DNA of 11,834 bases from Thermotoga sp. (GCA_003641545.1 QNAU01000018.1:1-11834); one strand, 5' to 3'; shown: positions 1-6,772, counted from the stretch's first letter. Program-made: numbers and translations. Notes: generated by a model not told the origin, from the sequence alone.

Positions 1-1384
1 CAAGATCGCTCTTTCTAACATTTTTCTTTATCACATTTGCAACCTCAATCAACACTTTATCCCCAACATCGTGACCGTAGTTGTCATTTATCTGTTTGAG
101 ATTGTCCACATCCAGAAACATGATGGAATAATTTTTATCGACCATCCCGTTCATCTCATTTATCACCGATCTGTTGTAAACATTCGTTAAGCCATCACGT
201 ATCGCCTTCTCGTAGAGCTCCTCCATCTTCATCCTCGCCCTCTCCCTCTCGTGCTCCGATTTTATGAAATCTCTGGCCAGTGAGATTCCCATTATCATGA
301 ATCCTATGCTCAACCCCAATCCACTGAGCACACATCTTGTGTAATCTATGCTCAGAACCTCGAAGAACTTCATCATCACGTCGTGCACTGAGAAGGATAG
401 AATCAAAATGTAAGCCATCGTCATCAAGATGTTTTTCTGGAATCTCTTGGAGATCCACAGAGCTAATTCCATACTTCCAAACATTATAAGGATTATATAC
501 ATGAGATGAAACACAACCAGAGATTTCATGTTCCATATGAAAATCATGTTGAAAATTATCGGTAGCATGTAAAATATTATGAGATTCCTTGTGAATTTCG
601 TGAATCTACTTTCTCCGAATATCCGTTTGTATCCCATGTATAAATGTATAAAGAGCAAGTAGAGGGAGAGATAAACGATCTTTCTGAGAAGAACAACGGG
701 GATGGGGGAATCTTCTATAGTCATCATACCAAGGAACGAAAAGATGAGAAAAATAGAAGCTATTCCAAAATCAAGGTATCCTCTGTTTTTGAACGAAGCT
801 CCCAATATTATGAACAATATGCTCAACCCTATCGAGAAACCCAAGCTCAGTGTGGAGATCTCGTTCGTCGAGAATCTGTTGATATGGTAGAAAAATAAGG
901 CTTTTTCCCTCGGTAAGATGAAGGCATACCTTATTCCCACTTCATACATTGAATATATTTGAAGTTCAAAATTCAACTGACCATCCTTTAAAATCTCCGG
1001 TGGGATCCTTATCAGAAAGGGATTGTAACCTATTTCACTTTTTCCTTTTTCCATATCGCCAATCTCTTCTATTGTGAGATCGTTGATTCTCAACCTAAAG
1101 GCTTGCCCAAAGATTCCAACGATCAAATATGGATTCGCCATCTTCGTCAGTTTTGAAGAATCGATCCGATGGGTGAATGTTAAAATTTTGATGCCATCGA
1201 TAAATGTGTGGAATGGAAGTTCCACAGCGGTTTTCCGCTCAATTTTACCTTCATCGATTTTGAACCATTTCTTGAGCTCGATGGAATCATCCGGCACATC
1301 TAAAGCCCTGTCTTGGAGAAATATGAATATAAATATGGCGATCACGAATAAAAACATCAGAATAACTTGTTTTCTGTGATTCAC
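1..1384 (-). CDS. Membrane-bound diguanylate cyclase (7TM sensor + GGDEF), C-terminus beyond window
   Basis: Predicted to make cyclic di-GMP from two GTP at the inner membrane face. Reading from a GTG at 1384 gives 461 uninterrupted codons to the window edge. Residues 8-24 form an N-terminal anchor. Residues 25-175 form an extracytoplasmic beta-rich domain. About seven hydrophobic helices lie at roughly 183-199, 204-222, 231-250, 265-284, 288-309, 319-337 and 354-371. A charged, coiled-coil-like linker follows at 374-394. The GGDEF domain opens with RDGLTNVYNR (396-405) and FLDVDNLKQINDNYGHDVGD (423-442), where D425 is the expected metal ligand. The order matches 7TMR-DISM-type cyclases. The GGDEF signature itself and any inhibitory site lie outside the window, so activity cannot be judged. 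An in-frame ATG at 1405 is an alternative start, but the GTG has a G-rich stretch at a suitable distance. The gene is divergent from the B12 operon. Confidence 0.88.
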   Translation of the reverse strand, partial: MNHRKQVILMFLFVIAIFIFIFLQDRALDVPDDSIELKKWFKIDEGKIERKTAVELPFHTFIDGIKILTFTHRIDSSKLTKMANPYLIVGIFGQAFRLRINDLTIEEIGDMEKGKSEIGYNPFLIRIPPEILKDGQLNFELQIYSMYEVGIRYAFILPREKALFFYHINRFSTNEISTLSLGFSIGLSILFIILGASFKNRGYLDFGIASIFLIFSFLGMMTIEDSPIPVVLLRKIVYLSLYLLFIHLYMGYKRIFGESRFTKFTRNLIIFYMLPIIFNMIFIWNMKSLVVFHLMYIILIMFGSMELALWISKRFQKNILMTMAYILILSFSVHDVMMKFFEVLSIDYTRCVLSGLGLSIGFMIMGISLARDFIKSEHERERARMKMEELYEKAIRDGLTNVYNRSVINEMNGMVDKNYSIMFLDVDNLKQINDNYGHDVGDKVLIEVANVIKKNVRKSDL

Positions 1385-1565
1385 CCCAACCCCCGCCTGT
1401 ACCATTAACAACGAGAGTTAAAGTTTCAACACAACTTTTTCTCAGCAGATTTACACATTGTTATCCTTTGGAAATAAATGATACATCAAAAAATCTCAAT
1501 TTTCAATGATTTTCGTTTCATCAGTTCAATTTGACTCTCAAGTGTTCCCTGTATCCAAAATTTAA
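1385..1565. other. Divergent intergenic region between cyclase gene and B12 riboswitch
   Basis: This AT-rich stretch contains no convincing open reading frame. It must hold the minus-strand promoter of the cyclase gene, but I could not fix one: the candidate -35-like and -10-like hexamers on the minus strand are weakly matched or badly spaced. TTGACT at 1531-1536 looks like a -35 box on the plus strand but is too far from the TATAAT at 1569. No clear operator palindrome is visible. Confidence 0.5.
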
Positions 1566-1574
1566 TGGTATAAT
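1566..1574 (+). promoter_or_regulatory. Extended -10 promoter for the B12 riboswitch operon
   Basis: The sequence TGGTATAAT combines a perfect TATAAT (1569-1574) with the upstream TG of an extended -10 element. No good -35 hexamer lies 16-18 nt upstream, which suits an extended -10 promoter. Transcription would start near 1581, about 17 nt before the P1 stem of the riboswitch. This position just ahead of the aptamer supports the call. Functional assignment is inferred. Confidence 0.65.
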
Positions 1575-1597
1575 TTATTTACAATTGAATATTTTCA

Positions 1598-1766
1598 AAG
1601 CTTCTGAGTGTCCCTTCGGGGACTTAAAAGGGAAACCGGTGAAAGTCCGGTGCGGGTCCGCCACTGTGACCGGGGACGAAATCCGCATTGAACCACTGGG
1701 CTGAAGAGCCTGGGAAGGTGCGGAGAGTAGGGTGATCCGGGAGCCAGGAGACCTGCTCAGAAGCTT
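1598..1766 (+). promoter_or_regulatory. Cobalamin (B12) riboswitch aptamer
   Basis: A complete class I cobalamin aptamer. P1 is a perfect 11-bp stem (1598-1608 with 1756-1766). A UUCG-capped P2-region hairpin occupies 1610-1623. The conserved core reads GGGAAACCGGTGAAAGTCC (1630-1648), then GCCACTGTGACCGGGG (1660-1675). P4 pairs GTCC (1645-1648) with GGAC (1674-1677). A variable arm pairs TCCGCA (1682-1687) with TGCGGA (1719-1724) around a GGCT/AGCC hairpin. The B12 box AGCCAGGAGACCTGC lies at 1742-1756. The family binds adenosylcobalamin or a related cobalamin and lowers expression of downstream transport or synthesis genes. The genes that follow are a btuFCD-type importer, which agrees. The exact ligand form is not resolvable here. 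Confidence 0.97.
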
Positions 1767-1771
1767 GTGAA

Positions 1772-1810
1772 CCACCATCTTCGAGACCAAGATGGTGGGG
1801 ATTTTCTTTT
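1772..1810 (+). terminator. Intrinsic terminator, expression platform of the riboswitch
   Basis: A 10-bp stem (1772-1781 with 1789-1798) closes a 7-nt loop and is followed by a T-rich run at 1802-1810, the form of a rho-independent terminator. It starts only 5 nt after the P1 stem and ends before the btuF ribosome site, so control is probably by transcription attenuation rather than by hiding the ribosome site. The alternative antiterminator pairing is not obvious by eye. Confidence 0.8.
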
Positions 1811-1825
1811 CCAAAAAAGGATCTG

Positions 1826-1832
1826 AGGAGGT
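1826..1832 (+). promoter_or_regulatory. btuF ribosome binding site that decides the start
   Basis: AGGAGGT at 1826-1832 lies 8 nt before the ATG at 1841. An in-frame TTG at 1835 would leave only 2 nt, which is too close, so the ATG at 1841 is preferred. The site is outside the terminator hairpin. Confidence 0.75.
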
Positions 1833-1840
1833 GCTTGAGC

Positions 1841-2740
1841 ATGAGGAAGGTTTTCCTGTTTCTCTGTTTCTTCACCTTCATCCTATCCATGATGATCTTC
1901 TCCCAGCCTCTGACCGTGATCGATGATCTTGGAAGGGTGGTGATCTTCGATACCACACCGAACAGAGTCATCTCTGCTGCTCCTCTCGTCACGAATTACT
2001 TGGTCAAACTCGGTGTGGAATCGAAGATAGTTGGTGTGACGGACTTCGATGTTTTCTACACGAAGGCTGAGAGAATAGGTTATCTCGTCCCGTTGAACAT
2101 CGAGAAGATAGTCGCGTTGAATCCAGATGTTGTCTTTCTCTTTGGAGGTTTCCAAGCATCCGAAGTGGAAAAACTGGAGAAGGTGAATTTGAGAGCTTTC
2201 GTTGTAAATCCGAGGAATTTCGAGGATATCTTCAGAACTTTGAGGCTCTTGGGAGTTATCTTCAACCTTCCGGAGAGATCGAGGGAAATATCCAAGAAAT
2301 TGAGAGAGAAATTGCTGAATCTGGCAAAGAAAGCTTACCAAATTCCGTTGGATGAGAGACCGAGGGTTTTCTACGCATCGATGTATCCCGGATCGAAGGA
2401 AATATGGACTTGTGGTCAAGGATCCTTTTTGAACGAAGCGATAGCACTTGCTGGGGGTGTCAACATAGCCAGTGGATACACTGGTCCGAACGGATGGCTG
2501 AGTGTGGATCCCGAGTTTGTCATCAGAAACGATCCGGATGTGATCCTCGTGCCTTATTTTGATCCCACAAGTAAGGAAAAAGTTGTGGAGAATTTCAAGA
2601 ATATGAAGATTTTCAAGGATTTGAAAGCTGTAAAAGAAAACAAGGTATTCCCGATAGATGGAAACATTGCGAGCACACCTGGACCTGATTTGGTCGATTT
2701 GGTGGAACTGCTCTACAAGTTATTCCATGCTGGAAGATGA
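1841..2740 (+). CDS. btuF: Cobalamin ABC transporter substrate-binding protein BtuF
   Basis: Extracytoplasmic binding protein that should deliver cobalamin to the BtuC/BtuD importer. From the ATG at 1841 it has 299 residues, normal for TroA/BtuF-type proteins (Peripla_BP_2). Residues 1-22 are a hydrophobic signal segment with no lipobox cysteine, so it may be secreted or anchored by this segment rather than lipidated. The N-terminal lobe has the typical opening TVIDDLGRVVIF (25-36), then PNRVISAAPLVTNYLVKLGV (40-59) and a P-L-N-x-E-K-I-x-A-L-N-P-D-V-V stretch (84-98). The C-terminal lobe carries SVDPEFVIRNDPDVILVP (221-238). Sequence alone would allow an iron-chelate or haem ligand. The cobalamin riboswitch directly upstream makes cobalamin or a corrinoid precursor the best call. 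It overlaps btuC by 4 nt (ATGA). Confidence 0.9.
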   Translation: MRKVFLFLCFFTFILSMMIFSQPLTVIDDLGRVVIFDTTPNRVISAAPLVTNYLVKLGVESKIVGVTDFDVFYTKAERIGYLVPLNIEKIVALNPDVVFLFGGFQASEVEKLEKVNLRAFVVNPRNFEDIFRTLRLLGVIFNLPERSREISKKLREKLLNLAKKAYQIPLDERPRVFYASMYPGSKEIWTCGQGSFLNEAIALAGGVNIASGYTGPNGWLSVDPEFVIRNDPDVILVPYFDPTSKEKVVENFKNMKIFKDLKAVKENKVFPIDGNIASTPGPDLVDLVELLYKLFHAGR

Positions 2741-3732
2741 AAAAAACGAGGATCTTTCTCATCCTTTCAATAATCTCTTTACCCGTCTTGATGCTCATCA
2801 GTCTCTCCCTCGGGAGTTTCTACATAAGCCCGAGGGAGATCATCGATTCTCTACTTGGAAAAACCAGTGGGATGGTTGAAGCTGTGATCTGGAAGATCAG
2901 GCTTCCGAGAATCCTCGGTGGTTTTTTCGCCGGTTCTGCCCTTTCAATAGTTGGAATGGGTTTTCAAAGCATCCTGAGGAATCCCTTAGCGGATCCATAC
3001 ATTCTCGGAATATCCGCTGGTTCTGCTTTTGGAGCGGTTCTGGCGATAGCCTTGAACCAATTCATGGGATTCTACTGGTTTTCCAACGTTGAAACCATGA
3101 GCTTCATCTTCGCACTTCTTTCGATAATTCTGACCTACTCCATTGCGTTCAGAAAAAGAACACTCCCGGTGGTTGAGTTGATTCTTAGTGGTGCAATCGT
3201 GAATCTTCTCTTCGGTTCTCTGATCACATTCACGATAACCTTCTATTGGAGAAATGTGAGTCATTCCACATTTTGGCTCATGGGGAGTCTGTCCGGTGTT
3301 TACTGGGATGATCTTCTTAAGCTTTCCATCGTTTCCACACTTGGTTTTCTTTCCTTTCTCACATTGGCAAACAGTTTAAACGCTCTATCTCTCGGTGAGG
3401 AAGAAGCGGTTTATCTTGGGGTGAGAATCGAATTGGTGAAGATCATGGTGTTCGTGATCGGCAGTTTGATGACTGCCTTCGTCGTCTCGACATCGGGAAT
3501 AATAGGTTTCGTCGGTCTCGTTGTTCCCCACATGGTCAGGATGGTATTCGGATCGGATCACAGATTGACCATACCGATGTCCTTCATCGCAGGTGGGGAA
3601 CTACTTGTGATATGCGATACCATATCGAGAACTCTGTTTCAACCAACGGAGATGCCCATAGGCGTGATAACATCCTTTGTGGGAATACCCATATTCATCT
3701 ACATTCTCAAGAGAAGAAAATACAGGATGTGA
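2737..3732 (+). CDS. btuC: Cobalamin ABC transporter permease BtuC
   Basis: Inner-membrane permease of the FecCD/BtuC family, 331 residues, the usual length, and hydrophobic throughout as expected for about ten helices per subunit. It should dimerise and pair with two copies of the ATPase encoded next. Family hallmarks are RLPRILGGFFAGSALSIVG (55-73), the Q-x-x-L-RNPLADPYILGISAGSAFGA segment (77-100) and the conserved C-terminal GLVVPHMVRMVFGSDHR (260-276), which is the region that contacts the ATPase. Later come PTEMPIGVITSFVGIPIF (303-320) and a basic tail. The start ATG at 2737 overlaps the btuF stop as ATGA, which suggests translational coupling. Substrate assignment rests on the riboswitch, since the family also carries iron-siderophore and haem permeases. 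Confidence 0.92.
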   Translation: MKKTRIFLILSIISLPVLMLISLSLGSFYISPREIIDSLLGKTSGMVEAVIWKIRLPRILGGFFAGSALSIVGMGFQSILRNPLADPYILGISAGSAFGAVLAIALNQFMGFYWFSNVETMSFIFALLSIILTYSIAFRKRTLPVVELILSGAIVNLLFGSLITFTITFYWRNVSHSTFWLMGSLSGVYWDDLLKLSIVSTLGFLSFLTLANSLNALSLGEEEAVYLGVRIELVKIMVFVIGSLMTAFVVSTSGIIGFVGLVVPHMVRMVFGSDHRLTIPMSFIAGGELLVICDTISRTLFQPTEMPIGVITSFVGIPIFIYILKRRKYRM

Positions 3733-3738
3733 GAGGGT

Positions 3739-4521
3739 ATGATCGCGGTCGAAGTTGAGAATCTAAGTTTCTCATACGACGGAATTTCCAAAGTTTTGAA
3801 GGTAATAAATTTCAAAGTTGAGGAGGGAGAGATGGTAGGAATAATAGGACCAAACGGTTCTGGAAAAACGACACTTTTCAGAACGATCTCCGGATTTCTG
3901 AGGGATTACGATGGAAGGATTCTTCTCTTTGGGAAAAACTTGAGAGCCATAAAACCCATCGAGAGAGCGAAGATGGTGACGGTGGTTTCACAGAATTTCA
4001 ATCCGATATTCGATTTCAGTGTTCTGGACATTCTAAGGATGGGGAGAATTCCATATCACACCTTCCTCAAAAACCACCATCCGGAAGATGATAGGATGAT
4101 AGAGAGAGCCCTGGATGTCTTCGAACTTCGGGAGCTCGTAGACAGAGAATTCCACAGCTTGAGTGAAGGTGAGAAGAGGAGGGTGATAATAGCCAAGTCT
4201 TACGTTCAGAACACAAGGGTGATACTCGCGGATGAGTTGACATCCCACCTCGATCTCGATCATTCTTACAGAATCGCAAAATTCATGAAGTATCTCGTCG
4301 AGAAGGAAGGGAAAACTCTCATCGTTTCCTTCCATGATCTAAACATGGCGAGTCTTTTATGCGATCGTGTGATACTCCTGAAAGATGGTAAAATTTTAAC
4401 CGATGGTAGAATCGATGAGATTTATAGAAATGATAAATTGAGAGAACTTTACGATGTGGAGGTGGAGGTGATAAAACATCCGAGATGCGGCAAACCTCAG
4501 ATCTTGATGAAATGGGAGTAA
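3739..4521 (+). CDS. btuD: Cobalamin ABC transporter ATP-binding protein BtuD
   Basis: Cytoplasmic ATPase that powers the BtuC permease, 260 residues, 6 nt after btuC with a GAGGG ribosome site. Visible motifs are Walker A GPNGSGKT (37-44), Q-loop Q85, signature LSEGE (141-145), Walker B VILADE (161-166) with catalytic E166, D-loop SHLD (169-172) and H-loop H199 in SFHDLN. Two departures from the usual FecE/BtuD pattern stand out. The signature has Glu where Gly is normal (LSGGE/Q), and the residue after the catalytic Glu is Leu instead of the near-invariant Pro (DELT for DEPT). All residues needed for ATP binding and hydrolysis are kept, so it is probably active. It could serve an iron-chelate importer by sequence alone, but operon position points to cobalamin. 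Confidence 0.92.
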   Translation: MIAVEVENLSFSYDGISKVLKVINFKVEEGEMVGIIGPNGSGKTTLFRTISGFLRDYDGRILLFGKNLRAIKPIERAKMVTVVSQNFNPIFDFSVLDILRMGRIPYHTFLKNHHPEDDRMIERALDVFELRELVDREFHSLSEGEKRRVIIAKSYVQNTRVILADELTSHLDLDHSYRIAKFMKYLVEKEGKTLIVSFHDLNMASLLCDRVILLKDGKILTDGRIDEIYRNDKLRELYDVEVEVIKHPRCGKPQILMKWE

Positions 4522-4523
4522 CC

Positions 4524-5054
4524 ATGGAATACAAGCTGAAAGATGGAAGAGTGCTTTTAGTGAGGGAAGCAAATGAGAACGATGCGAAAGAAATCCTCGA
4601 ACATATGGAGTTAGTTGTAAGTGAAAGCGATTTTCTTCTGTCCGAACCGGATGAGATAGATTGGGATATCGAGAGGGAGAAAAAAATCATAAAGATGTAC
4701 AGGGAATCCAAGAACGATCTCTTTCTCGTGGCTGAGTTCGATGGGAAGGTAGTCGGCATGCTGAATTTCAGGGGTGGGAAACGCAGGAGGGTGAAACACA
4801 AGGGGGAATTTGGTATAAGCGTTCGTAAGAAATACTGGGGGTTGGGAATAGGAAGTGCTCTCTTGAATACGCTCATCCTGTGGGCTAAAAAGGTTGGGAT
4901 CAAGAAGATACAGCTGGAAGTTGTGGATGGGAACGAGAGAGCCATCAATCTTTATTTGAAATACGGATTCGAAATTGAGGGTAGGAAAAAAAGAGCTGTT
5001 TTCAAAGATGGGATTTATATCGATCTGATAATAATGGGAAGGTGGTTAGGTTGA
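4524..5054 (+). CDS. GNAT family N-acetyltransferase
   Basis: Predicted acetyl-CoA-dependent acyltransferase of 176 residues, a typical single-domain GNAT. The acetyl-CoA pyrophosphate-binding motif is seen as GISVRKKYWGLGIGSALL (97-114), fitting the R/Q-x-x-G-x-G/A rule. The C-terminal half has the usual LEVVDGNERAINLYLKYGFE segment (131-150), followed by G-R-K-K-R and a hydrophobic strand, as in RimJ/RimL-like and polyamine-type enzymes. The ATG at 4524 is chosen because GGGAG at 4514-4518 sits 5 nt upstream. A longer start at 4485 would run 37 nt into btuD without a ribosome site. It lies 2 nt after btuD and overlaps the next gene, so it belongs to the same transcription unit. The substrate cannot be told; no link to B12 uptake is known to me. 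Confidence 0.85.
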   Translation: MEYKLKDGRVLLVREANENDAKEILEHMELVVSESDFLLSEPDEIDWDIEREKKIIKMYRESKNDLFLVAEFDGKVVGMLNFRGGKRRRVKHKGEFGISVRKKYWGLGIGSALLNTLILWAKKVGIKKIQLEVVDGNERAINLYLKYGFEIEGRKKRAVFKDGIYIDLIIMGRWLG

Positions 5055-5491
5055 GAAGATCCGTCATCGTTTACATAGGATGTCCGAAGATGCGAGATTT
5101 GGAGGAGTATCTGAATGGTTGGGGTCTTGAAACGGAGAGTCATACACTTGAGTTGAATTTCCAAGAGATCAAGGAGAAGCTCTTCGAACTCGTGGAAAGC
5201 AGAGTTAACCTTTTGATAACCGTAGGTGGAATAGGCTTAACGAGGGAAGATGTGGTGCCTGAAGCCATACTTTCGATAATGGATAGAAGATTGCATGGCT
5301 TGGAATTCATCCTTCTGTGCGATGACGATCCGAGAATCCCCATCCTGCGATCCATAGTTGGTATAAGGAGGAAAACTTTGATGATAACCTTACCGGACGA
5401 TCTAAACATGATCAAAAGGATGCTCGACAGAGCAAGAAAAAGCATATTGAAGGCTTTGGAGGTTCTGGAAGAGTATGAGGAATCTCGTTGA
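5051..5491 (+). CDS. Reduced MogA/MoaB-like (MoCF_biosynth fold) protein
   Basis: A 146-residue protein resembling the molybdopterin-binding fold of MogA/MoaB/CinA. The clearest match is LLITVGGIGLTREDVVPEAI (54-73), compared with the family's T-x-GGTG-x-x-x-x-D-x-x-PEA motif. The C-terminal GIRRKTLMITLPDDLNMIK (104-122) compares with the family's G-x-x-G-x-T-L-I-x-N-L-P-G-x-P. It is shorter than usual (about 160-180). The Ser/Asp-rich N-terminal loop of MogA is replaced by a short GCPKMRDLEEY turn, and the Thr of GGTG is Ile. True adenylyltransferase activity is therefore doubtful. A TTG at 5051, 5 nt after AGGTGG and overlapping the previous stop as TTGA, is preferred over a GTG at 5042 that lacks a well-spaced ribosome site. 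It could be a degenerate or repurposed family member. Confidence 0.65.
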   Translation: MRRSVIVYIGCPKMRDLEEYLNGWGLETESHTLELNFQEIKEKLFELVESRVNLLITVGGIGLTREDVVPEAILSIMDRRLHGLEFILLCDDDPRIPILRSIVGIRRKTLMITLPDDLNMIKRMLDRARKSILKALEVLEEYEESR

Positions 5492-6350
5492 AAGATTCGT
5501 GATGGATTTGAAGAGAAAGGCATACTCGAATCTAACGATCGAGGAATACAGAAGAGAGATAAGGAGATTTCAAAAATTCATGGAAGGGAGGGGAAAAAAT
5601 CTTTTGAAAGTCGATCGTGATGATGTGGAGGAGTTCCTATGCTCTTTAAGTTCTGGTCCAAGGGCAATTAACAGAACTGTTTCCGTTCTCAGGAAATTCT
5701 ATAAATTTTTGAAAAGCAGAAATCTGGTGGAGGAAAATCCGATGGAAAATGTCGAATTTTCGAAGGTGAACGAGGAGAATCCCGTCTTTCTGAATGAGAG
5801 AGAATACGAAATGCTGAGGAAAAATTTGAAGCTGGATGGGGATGAGGATTTTCTGAGTTTGAGAAACAAAACGATGATCAGGGTCCTTCTGTCAACTGGA
5901 TTGAGGGTGAGTGAACTTGTGAATCTGAAAGTTCGGGATGTTCATTTCGACGATCTCGGTGCTGTCCTCGAAGTAAGAAGGAAGGGAAACAGGATGGATC
6001 TGGTCTATTTGGGTAGGGAAAATGCGGAAGTTTTGAAGAGATACATGAGCATCAGAAATAAAAATGTTGAATCATCGGAGTATCTGTTCGTGAGCAGGAC
6101 GGGAAAAAGAATCGATAGGTCGATGATCTACAGAATTGTAAAGGAATTTTTCAAATTATCCGGATTAAGGAAGAAAAAAATGGGACCTCACGTCCTCAGA
6201 CACACCTTTGCAACCATGCTGATGAGAAAGAACGTCTCGATATACAAGATAAAAGAGTTGCTGAATCACAAAAGGATAACGACGACGGAAAGATATCTAC
6301 ACTTGGTCGAGGATGATCTCAGAAAAACTCTGGAGGAGGTGGGGCTGTGA
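5475..6350 (+). CDS. Xer-type tyrosine recombinase
   Basis: Site-specific recombinase of 291 residues, the size of XerC/XerD/XerA. Residues 1-95 form the SAM-like N-terminal DNA-binding domain (L-T-I-E-E-Y-R-R-E-I at 20-29; INRTVSVLRKFYKFL at 65-79). The catalytic domain follows. All six catalytic positions are visible: R144 (TGLRVSEL), K170 (RRKGNR), H239 and R242 (HVLRH), H265 (LLNHKRI) and the nucleophile Y274 (TTERY). The C-terminal tail is short, as in Xer proteins. It overlaps the preceding gene by 17 nt and the next by 4 nt. The family resolves chromosome dimers at dif or integrates elements. No phage or integron genes and no att site are seen nearby, so a housekeeping Xer role is more likely. 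I saw no dif-like site in the window. Confidence 0.92.
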   Translation: MRNLVERFVMDLKRKAYSNLTIEEYRREIRRFQKFMEGRGKNLLKVDRDDVEEFLCSLSSGPRAINRTVSVLRKFYKFLKSRNLVEENPMENVEFSKVNEENPVFLNEREYEMLRKNLKLDGDEDFLSLRNKTMIRVLLSTGLRVSELVNLKVRDVHFDDLGAVLEVRRKGNRMDLVYLGRENAEVLKRYMSIRNKNVESSEYLFVSRTGKRIDRSMIYRIVKEFFKLSGLRKKKMGPHVLRHTFATMLMRKNVSIYKIKELLNHKRITTTERYLHLVEDDLRKTLEEVGL

Positions 6351-6772
6351 AGGAATTGTTCAAGGTTGTGGAAGTGAGGAACGATGAGATAGAATTGATG
6401 AAGATTGGGGGCGATGATCTGGATGATGGTTGCTCAGGATGTGCCTTATCCCGTGTGTGTCGTGCCAGCGATGGAGGTCGCATCTTGAGACTCAAAGATG
6501 AAAGATTGAATGTCGAGTTGACGAAGGATGATATAGTTGAGATCGAGGTTCCAAAGTGGATGATGACGAAACTCACGTTTTTCGTCTACATTGTTCCCCT
6601 TCTGATCTTCATCCTCTCCGCTCTTTTCAGTTATATGTCTTTCAAGGATGAAAAGATTTCATTTTATATATCCGTGTCATCGTTGATGATATCTGCCCTG
6701 ATCCTGAAAATCTTGGATAAACCCATTTTGAAGAGGTTCATGGTTAAATTCAAGGTAGAAAAAAGAAAATAA
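6347..6772 (+). CDS. RseC/MucC-family membrane protein with cysteine motif
   Basis: A 141-residue membrane protein matching the RseC/MucC family (SoxR-reducing system / sigma-E regulator family). Cysteines at 29, 32 and 38 form a C-x2-C-x5-C motif. A short beta-rich soluble region follows, ending with DDIVEIEVPK (61-70). Two hydrophobic helices lie at about 74-95 and 104-123, before a Lys-rich tail. Both the order and the length are typical. Related proteins in Proteobacteria act with Rnf/Rsx electron-transfer complexes to keep SoxR reduced, or modulate sigma-E signalling. No Rnf, SoxR or sigma-E gene is near, so the role here is unknown; a membrane redox function is a guess. The GTG start at 6347 overlaps the recombinase stop (GTGA) and has GGAGGTG upstream at 6335-6341. 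It is the last gene of the run. Confidence 0.75.
   Translation: MKELFKVVEVRNDEIELMKIGGDDLDDGCSGCALSRVCRASDGGRILRLKDERLNVELTKDDIVEIEVPKWMMTKLTFFVYIVPLLIFILSALFSYMSFKDEKISFYISVSSLMISALILKILDKPILKRFMVKFKVEKRK

Noticed and set aside
644..1379. Two plus-strand open frames (644-898 and 1074-1379)
   Set aside because: They lie opposite the continuous cyclase frame, encode no recognisable domain and lack convincing ribosome sites. They are shadows of the minus-strand gene.
1500..1545. Repeated TCAATTT-like words upstream of the riboswitch promoter
   Set aside because: They are short, unevenly spaced and expected by chance in AT-rich intergenic DNA.
1531..1574. TTGACT at 1531 paired with TATAAT at 1569 as a standard promoter
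   Set aside because: The spacer would be 32 nt, far from the usual 16-18 nt, so only the extended -10 element is kept.
1575..1992. Minus-strand open frames across the riboswitch
   Set aside because: They run through the conserved aptamer and terminator on the opposite strand and have no domain match. The RNA structure explains this sequence.
4485..4523. Longer N-terminus of the GNAT gene starting at 4485
   Set aside because: It would overlap btuD by 37 nt and has no ribosome site; the ATG at 4524 has GGGAG 5 nt upstream and matches the usual family N-terminus.
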